A DNA stretch of 64,000 nt from an uncultured Microbacterium sp. GTDB lineage: Bacteria; Actinomycetota; Actinomycetes; Actinomycetales; Microbacteriaceae. The notes beneath the pieces are model-generated. The model made no database searches. It worked only from the letters and a program-made list of their open reading frames with translations, and was not told the origin of the DNA. A program made the translations under genes and the position numbers. Positions 9,002 to 16,710 of the stretch are shown here, piece after piece. Each line of letters starts with the position of its first letter. Position 1 is the first letter of the stretch. Location of the stretch: positions 1-64,000 of the forward strand of contig NZ_CAMFHZ010000019.1 of NCBI RefSeq assembly GCF_945952435.1. The letters run 5' to 3'.

Positions 9002-9119
9002 CAGTAGAGGCCCGGGCACGGTTGGCCAGGGCGCAGTTGTGCGGGCACGATTGTGCGGGGATCCACGCGGGTGAGGCTGCGGGTGCGGCTGAGGGTGCGG
9101 GTGCGGGTGCAGGAGCGGT

Positions 9120-9182
9120 GCAGGTATGTCGGACCGGATCCGCTGTGCGGGCCGACATACCTGCCACGATCCGGAATATCGG
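9120..9182. repeat. second copy of the extragenic palindrome, right half
   Basis: GCAGGTATGTCGG (9120-9132) and CCGACATACCTGC (9152-9164) form perfect 13-bp arms around a 19-nt loop. The sequence GATCCGGAATATCGG follows at 9168-9182, as in the copy at 8987-9001. The loop sequences of the two copies are also related (CTGTG-GGGCCGACAT). The left outer arm seen in the first copy is absent here. Confidence 0.75.
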
Positions 9183-9317
9183 CGGTATCGCGGCGGGTTC
9201 TGCGCGGAGTATCGGAGTATCGGAATATCGGAGTCCGGACGAGCGTGTCGGACGCGGCGGGTGCCCGGCGTCGGCCGACCCGGCTGACCCGGCGGACCCG
9301 GTACGCATGGGGCGCGC

Positions 9318-9962
9318 TCAGCGGGAGGGGGCGTCCGGGGCGCTCGCGACGGGGGCGGGGGAGGCGATCCGGTCCACGCGCCACCCGTCGTCGACGCGCT
9401 GCACCGTGGTCACGGAGAGGTTCGCGGGGCCGGTCGTGAGGTGGGAGAGGTCGGCGCCGAGCCGGCGCGCGAGCGACATGATCGTGATGCCGCTCGTGAC
9501 CACGAGCACCTCGGATCCGGCCCCGGACGCCTCGTGCAGAGCGTCGAGCGCCCGCTCCGCGACGGCGCCGGGGGATTCTGCGAGGGGGTCGTGCGCGGCG
9601 AGGTCGTCGAGTGCGGCGACGAGGGGGTTCTCGGCGCTGCGATGGGCCTCCAGGAGGCGGAAGAACCGGCGGGCGCTCGCGCCTTCGAGCGCGCCGAAGC
9701 TGATCTCGCGCCAGCGGGCGTCCGCGTCAGCGACGAGGTCGGATCCGGCCGCGCGCAACAGTCCTGCCGCGGTCTCGCGATGCCGTAGGCCGTCGCCCGA
9801 GAAGGCGGCGTCGAATCGGATCCCCGCCGCCGCGAAGTCCGTACCGCGGGCCGTCGCCTGGTCACGGCCGAGGGGGGTGAGCGGCGCATCCGACCAGCCC
9901 TGCATCCGCTCCGCCGCGTTCAGCATGCTCTGACCGTGCCGCACCACCCAGATCCGCGTCAT
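9318..9962 (-). CDS. histidine phosphatase superfamily protein, possibly catalytically altered
   Basis: A 214-residue phosphoglycerate-mutase-like protein. The RHG motif is at residues 8-10 (VVRHGQSMLNA), followed by a typical QGWSDAPLTPLG segment and a WREISFGALEG segment with the acidic residue. The usual second catalytic histidine, in a motif like VSHG, is replaced by serine in VVTSGITIM. Activity could therefore be lost, changed or sustained another way. The start at 9962 has TAGGCT (9969-9974) six nt upstream, as for a leaderless gene. Its substrate is unknown; the family includes sugar-phosphate and nucleotide phosphatases. Confidence 0.82.
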   Translation of the reverse strand: MTRIWVVRHGQSMLNAAERMQGWSDAPLTPLGRDQATARGTDFAAAGIRFDAAFSGDGLRHRETAAGLLRAAGSDLVADADARWREISFGALEGASARRFFRLLEAHRSAENPLVAALDDLAAHDPLAESPGAVAERALDALHEASGAGSEVLVVTSGITIMSLARRLGADLSHLTTGPANLSVTTVQRVDDGWRVDRIASPAPVASAPDAPSR

Positions 9963-10049
9963 GCCCTCAGCCTAGGACGGTGCACCACGCCGCCGGACGC
10001 CGCTCCTGGCGCGCAGACGGACTCGGAAACCCGACCCCGCCGAACCGGG

Positions 10050-11309
10050 TCAGACGCGTGCGTCCTGCCGCGGGATCCACACCTGCTTGATGATGATGAG
10101 GATCGACGCGGTCACCGGCACCGCGATGAGCGCACCCAGCAGACCCAGGAGCGTGCCGCCCACGAGCGCTCCGATCACGACGAGCGAGCCGGGGATCGAG
10201 ATCGCCTTGTTCATGACCCGGGGCGTGATGAGATACGCCTCCACCTGCATGTAGACGAGGTAGACGATCGCGAAGATCAGCGCGAGCACCGGTGAGGAGA
10301 AGAGCGCGATCCCCGTGCCGATCACCCAGAAGAGCACGGATCCGACCAGCGGGATGAGCGTGATGAGGAAGGCCACCGTCGCCATGAGCGGAGGGAACGG
10401 CAGGCCGAGCACGAGGTAGAGGAGGAAGACGATGACCGCGTTGATGAAGGCGAGGCCCACCATGCCCATCACGTAGCCGCCGACCGACTCGGTGATCTGA
10501 TCGGCGATCTCGGAGATGCCGGTGCGGTCCCGCGCGGCCGCGAGGCGGAGCAGCCCGGCCTTCATCGACGGAAGCGTCGCGAGGAAGTAGAGGGTGAGCA
10601 CGAGCACGATGAGCATTCCCGACAGCCCCGTCGCGATCGAGGCGCCGATCTGCAGCGCCGCGCCGCCGATCTGCAGCGCGCCGCCGCCGATCTGGGCGAT
10701 ACGGCCCGGGTCGCTGAGGAACTTCTGCAGCTCCGTCACGACGTCGGTCAGGCCGACCCCGAAGCGCTCCTCGAGGCCGTGGTAGAAGTCGCTGTGCAGA
10801 AAGGTCTGGATCGTCCCGGGGATCGACGTCACGAAGGATGCGATCTGATCGATCACCGTCGGGATGATCGTGAGCACGATCACGCCGAGCACGATCGTCA
10901 ACGCGACGATGACCGTCACGACGCCCCAGGCCCTGCTCATGCCGCGTCGCTCCAGCCAGCGCACGGCCGGGTCGAGGCCGAGCGCGGCGAAGAGGGCGAA
11001 GGCGATGTAGATGAGCACGGTCGAGATGTTCGACAGCGCGAGTCCGAGCAGGATCGCGGCGAGGCCGCCGAGCGTGACGAGGAATCCGAAGACGAAGGGC
11101 TTGTCGATGCGCGTCCAGAAGGACCCGCGCGGCGTGCTCGCCTCGACGTACTTCTTCCGCGCCGGGGTGCCGGCAGAGGGGGCCGTGCCGAGCGCATCCG
11201 CCCCCGGTTCCGCGCCCTCGACGACGGTCGACGCGGAGGGGGATCCCGAAGGCGTCGAGGGGGCGGAACCCTCGGCCGGATCGGCGGGCGTGCGGTCGTC
11301 GCGGCTCAT
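10050..11309 (-). CDS. AI-2E family transporter (PerM/YdiK type)
   Basis: A 419-residue integral membrane protein with about 7-8 hydrophobic segments. An 80-residue cytoplasmic N-terminus rich in Ser, Pro and Ala precedes the membrane domain, which begins near FVFGFLVTLGGLAAILLG. The C-terminal half has the family pattern LPFPPLMATVAFLITLIPLVG and ending ALIAVPVTASILIIIKQVW. Members have been linked to autoinducer-2 export or Na+/H+ antiport; the substrate here is unknown. Start chosen at 11309, where TACAGT (11317-11322) lies 7 nt upstream. A longer frame continues upstream but would overlap the chorismate mutase gene. Confidence 0.85.
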   Translation of the reverse strand: MSRDDRTPADPAEGSAPSTPSGSPSASTVVEGAEPGADALGTAPSAGTPARKKYVEASTPRGSFWTRIDKPFVFGFLVTLGGLAAILLGLALSNISTVLIYIAFALFAALGLDPAVRWLERRGMSRAWGVVTVIVALTIVLGVIVLTIIPTVIDQIASFVTSIPGTIQTFLHSDFYHGLEERFGVGLTDVVTELQKFLSDPGRIAQIGGGALQIGGAALQIGASIATGLSGMLIVLVLTLYFLATLPSMKAGLLRLAAARDRTGISEIADQITESVGGYVMGMVGLAFINAVIVFLLYLVLGLPFPPLMATVAFLITLIPLVGSVLFWVIGTGIALFSSPVLALIFAIVYLVYMQVEAYLITPRVMNKAISIPGSLVVIGALVGGTLLGLLGALIAVPVTASILIIIKQVWIPRQDARV

Positions 11310-11399
11310 GGCTCTCACTGTAGGGGAGAGGTGCGCGGCGCGCGGGTCGGACGCGTTATCGTCGGAGGGTTCCGTCCGTCGCGCGGTGAGGAGCCCGCC

Positions 11400-11693
11400 A
11401 TGACCGTCCCCGATCCCCAGGCCGAGCTGCTGCGCCTGCGCGCCAGCATCGACAACATCGACGCGGCCCTCATCTTCATGCTCGCGGAGCGCTTTCGCTG
11501 CACGCAGCAGGTGGGCGTGCTCAAGGCGGAGCACGAGATGCCGGCCTCGGACCCGCGCCGCGAGGAGCAGCAGGTCGCGCGACTGCGGGCGCTCGCGGAG
11601 GAGGCCCATCTGGATCCGGAGTTCGCGGAGAAGTGGTTCAACTTCGTCGTCGCCGAGGTCATCCGCCACCACACCGAGGCCGCATCGCGCTGA
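11400..11693 (+). CDS. chorismate mutase, AroQ class
   Basis: A 97-residue all-helical AroQ-type chorismate mutase, which would convert chorismate to prephenate for Phe/Tyr synthesis. The pattern LLRLRASIDNIDAALIFMLAERF, QQVGVLKAEH and DPRREEQQVARL matches the short single-domain family; the Arg of the first helix and the Lys of VGVLKAE are the expected ligands. The start is supported by GTGAGGAG about 8 nt upstream. It stands alone and divergent from the AI-2E family gene, with no other aromatic pathway gene nearby. In high-GC Gram-positives such enzymes often work in complex with DAHP synthase. Confidence 0.85.
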   Translation: MTVPDPQAELLRLRASIDNIDAALIFMLAERFRCTQQVGVLKAEHEMPASDPRREEQQVARLRALAEEAHLDPEFAEKWFNFVVAEVIRHHTEAASR

Positions 11694-11834
11694 GCCGTCC
11701 GCCATCCCTCGAGCGTCCCGGAGCGGGCTTCGGGCGCGCTTCCGGAAGCCGGTTCCGGGAACGGGCGGCTCCGGAGTCACCCCTGGGTAAAGATATGAGC
11801 GAGTGTGATTGATATGCGCTAACATCGTGCATGT

Positions 11835-11848
11835 TCACGCATTCGTGA
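11835..11848. promoter_or_regulatory. candidate DeoR operator upstream of the sugar operon
   Basis: TCACG (11835-11839) and CGTGA (11844-11848) form an inverted repeat around CATT, 33 bp before the SIS gene start. TAACAT (11820-11825) is a possible -10 just upstream, so a repressor here would block transcription. The natural candidate is the DeoR protein encoded at the end of the same operon. Confidence 0.45.
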
Positions 11849-11881
11849 GCCTCCAGACCACTCCGACCGAGGAGGATCCGC

Positions 11882-12796
11882 ATGACCGATTCGACCGAGA
11901 CCGTCGCCCCCGGCGCGTACATGCGCGCCGAGCTCGACTCGCAGCCCGAGACCTGGGAGCGCGCCGTCGGCATGCGCGCCGAGCAGGCCCTGCTGCCCAC
12001 CCGGGGCGAGCGCGTGGCCGTGGTCGGCTGCGGCACGTCCTGGTTCATGGCGCAGTCCTACGCGGCGCTGCGCGAGACCGCGGGCTTCGGGATCACCGAC
12101 GCCTACGCGGCGAGCGAGGCGTTCCTGGATCGCGACTACGACGCCGTGGTCGCCCTGACCCGCTCCGGAACGACGACCGAGGTGCTCGAACTCGTCTCCG
12201 ATCTGAAGGCGTCCGGCGGCGGCCCGCGCGTCATCGGGGTCATCGGAGACGAGACCTCTCCGCTGGTCGGCCTCGTCGACGACGCGGTGCTGCTGCCCTT
12301 CGCCGACGAGCGCTCGGTCGTGCAGACCCGGTTCGCCACGACCGCGCTGGCGCTCTTCCGCGCTTCGCTCGGCGAAGACCTCACGCAGGCGATCGAGGAT
12401 GCGCGCGTCGCGATCGCCGACGTCGACCCGACGCTGGCCGGCGCCGAGCAGTACACCTTCCTCGGCCGGGGCTGGACGATCGGCCTGGCGCACGAGGCCG
12501 CTCTCAAGATGCGCGAGTCCTCGCAGTCCTGGACCGAGTCGTACCCGTCGATGGACTACCGGCACGGCCCGATCGCGATCGCTGCCCCCGGGCGCATCAC
12601 CTGGCAGTTCGGCGTCGCCCCGGAGGGACTCGACGCGCAGGTCGCCGCGACCGGCGGACGTTTCGTGCAGCATCCGATCGACCCCCTCGCCGATCTCGCC
12701 CGTCTGCACCGGGTCGCGCTCGACCGCGCGCTGGCGAAGGGTCTCAACCCGGACGAGCCGCGCAACCTGACGCGGTCGGTCATCCTCGACGCCTGA
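11882..12796 (+). CDS. SIS-domain sugar-phosphate isomerase/deaminase (AgaS/GlmS-like)
   Basis: A 304-residue protein with two SIS sub-domains like the isomerase half of GlmS. VAVVGCGTSWFMAQSYAALRE is the first phosphosugar-binding segment, SRSGTTTEV-type residues appear as LTRSGTTTEVLE, and ALKMRESSQSWTESYPSMDYRHG matches the isomerase active-site region. It probably isomerises or deaminates an amino-sugar phosphate, for example galactosamine-6-P to tagatose-6-P as AgaS does. The SD GAGGAGG is 5-6 nt upstream. First gene of a five-gene operon with two sugar kinases, an aldolase and a DeoR repressor. Exact substrate is inferred. Confidence 0.8.
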   Translation: MTDSTETVAPGAYMRAELDSQPETWERAVGMRAEQALLPTRGERVAVVGCGTSWFMAQSYAALRETAGFGITDAYAASEAFLDRDYDAVVALTRSGTTTEVLELVSDLKASGGGPRVIGVIGDETSPLVGLVDDAVLLPFADERSVVQTRFATTALALFRASLGEDLTQAIEDARVAIADVDPTLAGAEQYTFLGRGWTIGLAHEAALKMRESSQSWTESYPSMDYRHGPIAIAAPGRITWQFGVAPEGLDAQVAATGGRFVQHPIDPLADLARLHRVALDRALAKGLNPDEPRNLTRSVILDA

Positions 12797-12807
12797 ACGG
12801 ACCGGCC

Positions 12808-13899
12808 ATGACGATCCCCTCCCCACTCGACCGCGGGACGTACCCCGCCGCGCAGGCCCGTGCGTACGGCGGGGAGCCGCGCGGCGCCGAGCGGTTCCCG
12901 GGCGACGCGGACCACGGTCGCGCCGCGGACGGCTCAGGGGAGGAACGCGGCCGCGACGCGCGTGCCGCGGCCGGACCCGCGGCAGAACTCGGTCCCGGGC
13001 GCGCCGTGCTCGCGTTCGACGTCGGCGGGACCGACATCAAGTCCGCGCTGTTCGACGAGACCGGCGCGGCGCTCGGGCTGCGGCGCACGCCCACCCCGCC
13101 GCCCGGACCGGATCTGCCCGAGCGGCTGATCGCACGGCTCCTCGACCTCGCCGCGCAGCTGCGGGCCGAGCATCCCGACGTCGAGCCGGCCGCGGTCGGG
13201 CTCGTCGTTCCGGGGATCGTCGACGAGGAGTCGGGCATCGGGGTCTTCGCGAGCAACATGGGCTGGCGCAACGCACCGATCCGCGCGCTCGCCGAAGCCG
13301 CCTTTGGCCTGCCCGTCGCGTTCGGCCACGACGTCGGCGGCGGCGGCCTCGCCGAGCACGAGCTCGGTGGCGCCCGCGGCTATGACGACGTGGTGGTGCT
13401 CATCATCGGCACGGGGATCGCCGGCGTGCTGCTGCTGGACGGGCGGATCCACACGGCGGGCGGGTTCGCCGGGGAGATCGGCCACTCGCCGGTCGCCGAC
13501 GAGCCGGTCTGCGCGTGCGGCGCCCGCGGCTGCCTCGAGGCCATCGCCTCGGCCGGTGCGATCGCGCGCCGCTACACCGAGCGCAGCGGATCGCCGGTCG
13601 ACGGGGCGAAGGAGGTCATCGCGCGCGCCGCGGCGGGTGACCGGATCGCCGCGCAGGTCTGGGACGAGGCGCTGCACGCGCTCACGCTCTCGATCGCGCA
13701 GCTCACCGCGGTGCTCGCGCCGCAGGCCGTCGTGATCGGCGGCGGCCTCTCCCGCGCCGGCGGGGCGCTCTTCGACGAGTTGCGCGCCCGCCTCGAGGCG
13801 CGGCTCAGCTTCCATCGGATCCCGGACCTCGTTCCCGCGCAGTTGCGCGGCAACGCCGGGATCCTCGGCGCGGCACTGCGGGCGAGGAGCTTGGAATGA
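12808..13899 (+). CDS. ROK family sugar kinase
   Basis: A 363-residue ROK protein. VLAFDVGGTDIKSALFD is the ATP-phosphate loop; the ROK zinc site is seen as GHSPV with His226 and Cys235, Cys237 and Cys242 in CACGARGC. It lacks an N-terminal DNA-binding domain, so it is a kinase rather than a repressor. About 65 residues of Ala/Gly/Arg-rich sequence precede the core, longer than usual. No better internal start is visible before the phosphate loop, so either the extension is real or translation begins at an unusual codon. It would phosphorylate the hexose or N-acetylhexosamine entering this operon's pathway. Confidence 0.83.
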   Translation: MTIPSPLDRGTYPAAQARAYGGEPRGAERFPGDADHGRAADGSGEERGRDARAAAGPAAELGPGRAVLAFDVGGTDIKSALFDETGAALGLRRTPTPPPGPDLPERLIARLLDLAAQLRAEHPDVEPAAVGLVVPGIVDEESGIGVFASNMGWRNAPIRALAEAAFGLPVAFGHDVGGGGLAEHELGGARGYDDVVVLIIGTGIAGVLLLDGRIHTAGGFAGEIGHSPVADEPVCACGARGCLEAIASAGAIARRYTERSGSPVDGAKEVIARAAAGDRIAAQVWDEALHALTLSIAQLTAVLAPQAVVIGGGLSRAGGALFDELRARLEARLSFHRIPDLVPAQLRGNAGILGAALRARSLE

Positions 13900-14960
13900 T
13901 CGTCACCGTCACCCCCAATCCGGCCGTCGACCTCACCTGGCACGTCCCGAAGATCGTGCCCGGGGCGACGCACCGCGCGGAGGCGGGCGTCGCCCGTGCG
14001 GGCGGCAAGGGCCTCAACGTCGCCCGCGTCGCGCATGCCCAGGGCGCGCCGGTGCTGGCGCTCGCGACCGTCGGCGGACCGACCGGCGCGGAGCTGGCCG
14101 AGGAGCTCGTGGCCAGCGGCGTCCCGCACGAGCTGCTCGCCGTGCGGGGAGCGACCCGGCGCAGCATCGCCCTCGTGGACGAGGACCTCGGCGACACCAC
14201 CGTCATCAACGAACGCGGCGTCAACCCGAGCGCGGAGGAGTGGGCCGCGCTCACCGAGGCGGTGGTGCGTGCGCTCGGCCGGGACGGCGAGGCCGAGGAC
14301 GCGACCGACGGACGCGGGGCCGCCGCCGGCCGCCGGCGCCGGCGGCCCGTGCTCGTGCTGTCCGGATCTTTGCCGCCCGGCGCGCCGGAGGATCTGCTGC
14401 CGTCGCTCATCCGGGCGGGGCGGAAGGCGGGAGCCGTCGTGATCGCCGACACCTCCGGCCCTGCGCTGCTCCGCGCGGCCGATGCCGGGGCGACCGTGCT
14501 GAAGCCCAACGCGGACGAACTCGCCGAGGCGACGGGGATCGCGGATCCGCTCGACGGCGCGCTCGAGCTGCTGCGCCGCGGCGCGTCGCTGATCCTGCTC
14601 TCGCAGGGTGCGGACGGGATGCTCGCGATCACCTCCGACGTGATCGTGCGGGCGCGTCTCGCCGTCCCGCTCGCCGGCAACCCGACCGGTGCGGGGGACG
14701 CCGCGGTCGCCGCGTGCGCCGTGCTGATGGCCGAAGGGATCACCGAACCCGAGGCGATCCTGCGCCGCGCGACCTCCTGGTCCGCCGCGGCCGTGCTCAT
14801 GCCGCTCGCCGGCGAGATCGACCCGTCCTGGACCGAGCTCGAGTCAGAGCTGATCGTCGAGCATCCCGCCGTCACCGCCCTCCGACCGCCCTCCGCGCCG
14901 CGCTTCGCGAGCGCCCCGCCTCTGGGAAGGACCCCCGATGACCCTCGTCTCCGCCCGTGA
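13896..14960 (+). CDS. 1-phosphofructokinase/tagatose-6-P kinase family (PfkB)
   Basis: A 354-residue PfkB-family kinase. GGKGLNVARV is the first PfkB signature and NPTGAGDAAVA the second, with Asp268 as the catalytic base. TPNPAVDLTWHV at the N-terminus is typical of FruK/LacC enzymes, which make fructose-1,6- or tagatose-1,6-bisphosphate. The next gene is a bisphosphate aldolase, so the product most likely feeds it. An Arg-rich insert lies around residues 130-150. The start overlaps the ROK stop by ATGA, and the gene's end overlaps the aldolase start by 23 bp, an unusually long overlap for this operon. Confidence 0.85.
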   Translation: MIVTVTPNPAVDLTWHVPKIVPGATHRAEAGVARAGGKGLNVARVAHAQGAPVLALATVGGPTGAELAEELVASGVPHELLAVRGATRRSIALVDEDLGDTTVINERGVNPSAEEWAALTEAVVRALGRDGEAEDATDGRGAAAGRRRRRPVLVLSGSLPPGAPEDLLPSLIRAGRKAGAVVIADTSGPALLRAADAGATVLKPNADELAEATGIADPLDGALELLRRGASLILLSQGADGMLAITSDVIVRARLAVPLAGNPTGAGDAAVAACAVLMAEGITEPEAILRRATSWSAAAVLMPLAGEIDPSWTELESELIVEHPAVTALRPPSAPRFASAPPLGRTPDDPRLRP

Positions 14961-15873
14961 CCTCGTGACCACCGCCGCCCGCCGCGGAACCGGCGTCGGC
15001 GCCTTCAACGTCATCCACCTGGAGACCGCGGAGGCGCTCGTGGCCGCCTCGGCACAGGCCGGGCTCCCGGTGATCCTGCAGATCTCGCAGAACTGCGCCG
15101 ACTACCACGGGGCGCTCGAACCCATCGCGCTCGCGACGCTCGCCGTCGCCCGCCGTGCCGAGACGCCGGTGGCCGTGCACCTGGACCACGCCGAGCGGCC
15201 GGAGCTCGTCGACGAGGCGATCGCCCTCGGGTTCGGATCCGTCATGTTCGACGGCGGCGCGCTCGACTACGCCGACAACGTCGCCCTCACCGCATACGTC
15301 GCGGAGCGGGCGCACGCCGCCGGCGTCTACGTCGAGGGGGAGCTGGGCGAGGTCGGCGGCAAGGACGGGGCGCATGCGCCGGGCGTCCGCACCGATCCCG
15401 ACGAGGCGCGCGCCTTCGTCGCGGAGACCGGGGTCGACGCGCTGGCCGTCGCCGTCGGATCCTCGCACGCGATGCTCGATCGCTCCGCCGCGCTCGACCT
15501 CGACCTCATCGCCCGCCTCCGCGCCGCTCTGCGCGGCGCGGGACGCGGCGGCGCGGACGTGCCGCTCGTGCTGCACGGGTCCAGTGGCGTGCCCGACGCC
15601 TCGATCGCCGCCGCGATCGAGGCCGGGATGACGAAGATCAACGTCTCCACCCACCTCAACGGCTACTTCACCCGTGCGGTCAGGGCCCGACTCGACCAGG
15701 ACGAGCGCCTCGTCGACTCGCGCAAGTACCTCGGTCCCGCGCGGGACGCGGTCGCGGCGGAGGCAGCGCGACTGCTGAGCCTGTTCGCGCTGCGCCCTGC
15801 ACCCGGATCCGCGCAGGACGGTGAGCAGGCGCGTCCGGTGAGCTCCGCGGGATCCGATACCGTCGACGCATGA
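14938..15873 (+). CDS. class II ketose-bisphosphate aldolase (Fba/GatY/KbaY family)
   Basis: A 311-residue zinc-dependent aldolase that would split fructose- or tagatose-1,6-bisphosphate into dihydroxyacetone phosphate and glyceraldehyde-3-phosphate. VAVHLDHAE carries catalytic Asp83 and zinc ligand His84; VEGELGEVGGKDG and VLHGSSGV match the zinc and phosphate-binding parts. ATG 14938 is preceded by GGGAAGGA. The length and N-terminus (VGAFNVIHLETAEALV) resemble GatY/KbaY more than the housekeeping Fba. The stop overlaps the DeoR start by ATGA. Substrate stereochemistry cannot be read from sequence. Confidence 0.86.
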   Translation: MTLVSARDLVTTAARRGTGVGAFNVIHLETAEALVAASAQAGLPVILQISQNCADYHGALEPIALATLAVARRAETPVAVHLDHAERPELVDEAIALGFGSVMFDGGALDYADNVALTAYVAERAHAAGVYVEGELGEVGGKDGAHAPGVRTDPDEARAFVAETGVDALAVAVGSSHAMLDRSAALDLDLIARLRAALRGAGRGGADVPLVLHGSSGVPDASIAAAIEAGMTKINVSTHLNGYFTRAVRARLDQDERLVDSRKYLGPARDAVAAEAARLLSLFALRPAPGSAQDGEQARPVSSAGSDTVDA

Positions 15874-16646
15874 ACCGAGCGAACCGCCTCACCGCGATCC
15901 TCGACCTGCTCGCGGCACAGGGCGACGTCTCGGTCGAGGAGCTCGTCGAGCGATTCGACGCCTCCGCGGCCACGATCCGCCGCGACCTGGACAGCCTGTC
16001 GGAGCGGCGGCTGCTCACCCGAACGCACGGCGGCGCGGTCGCGCAGTCCGTCGCCTACGAGCTACCGGTGCGGTACAAGAGCCACCAGCGCACCGAGGAG
16101 AAGGAACGGATCGCGCGCGCCGCCTCGGCGCTCGTCGCCCCCGGATCCGTCGTGGGGCTCTCCGGCGGGACGACGACGACGGCGATCGCTGCGGCGCTCG
16201 CCGCGCGCGAGGATCTCGCGGAGCACGGACTCACGATCGTCACGAACGCGGTCAACATCGCCGCCCAGCTGGCGACCCGCCCGGACATCAAGGTGGTCGT
16301 GACCGGTGGCGTCATCCACTCGCGCAGCTACGAGCTGGTCGGCCCGTTCGTGGAGCAGCTGCTCTCCGGGATCGCGCTGGACATCGCCTTCATCGGCGTG
16401 AACGCGCTCTCCGCGGCGGACGGGGCCGCGACGCACGACGAACGCGAGGCCGCGGTCAACCGGATGATGGCGAGCCGCGCCCGTCGCGCCGTGATCGTCG
16501 CCGACTCGGGGAAGGTCGGCGCGGCGGCGTTCGCGACCGTGGGCGACGCGGCGCTCTTCCCCACCGTGCTCACCGATGCCGGGCTGGGCGACGACGCGCG
16601 GACGGCGCTCCAGGACGCCGGCTACGACGTCGTCCTGGCCGACTGA
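15870..16646 (+). CDS. DeoR family transcriptional repressor
   Basis: A 258-residue DeoR-type repressor. The N-terminal helix-turn-helix (residues 5-55) includes VSVEELVERFDASAATIRRDLDSL, followed by the sugar-phosphate-sensing DeoRC domain with GLSGGTTTTAIA and VVVTGGVIHSRSYELVGP. It is the last gene of the sugar operon, ATGA-coupled to the aldolase, and probably represses the operon in the absence of a sugar-phosphate inducer, binding near 11835. Its last codons and stop lie in the first unit of an 18-bp tandem repeat (16631-16684). Confidence 0.88.
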   Translation: MNRANRLTAILDLLAAQGDVSVEELVERFDASAATIRRDLDSLSERRLLTRTHGGAVAQSVAYELPVRYKSHQRTEEKERIARAASALVAPGSVVGLSGGTTTTAIAAALAAREDLAEHGLTIVTNAVNIAAQLATRPDIKVVVTGGVIHSRSYELVGPFVEQLLSGIALDIAFIGVNALSAADGAATHDEREAAVNRMMASRARRAVIVADSGKVGAAAFATVGDAALFPTVLTDAGLGDDARTALQDAGYDVVLAD

Positions 16647-16684
16647 GCCGTCCTGGCCGACTGAGCCGTCCTGGCCGACAGAGC
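16631..16684. repeat. 18-bp tandem repeat containing the deoR stop codon
   Basis: Three units of CGTCCTGGCCGACTGAGC: 16631-16648 and 16649-16666 are identical and 16667-16684 differs at one base (ACAGAGC). Unit one holds the last codons and stop of the DeoR gene; the period is a multiple of three, so the same stop recurs in frame in unit two. The array looks like a recent slippage or duplication of the gene end. Confidence 0.9.
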
Positions 16685-16710
16685 CGTCGTCCCGCGTCAG
16701 CGCACGGCCG

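Larger units (their letters stand above)
8562..9317. other. gene-free repeat island
   Basis: A 756-bp stretch between the aminotransferase and the convergent histidine-phosphatase-like gene. I find no convincing gene here. Open frames exist on both strands, but the repeat period of 25 bp is not a multiple of three, so any protein changes frame from unit to unit. The first third is a degenerate minisatellite, and the rest holds two related palindromic units and short tandem TATCGG-type repeats (about 9206-9232). These are annotated separately. Confidence 0.7.
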
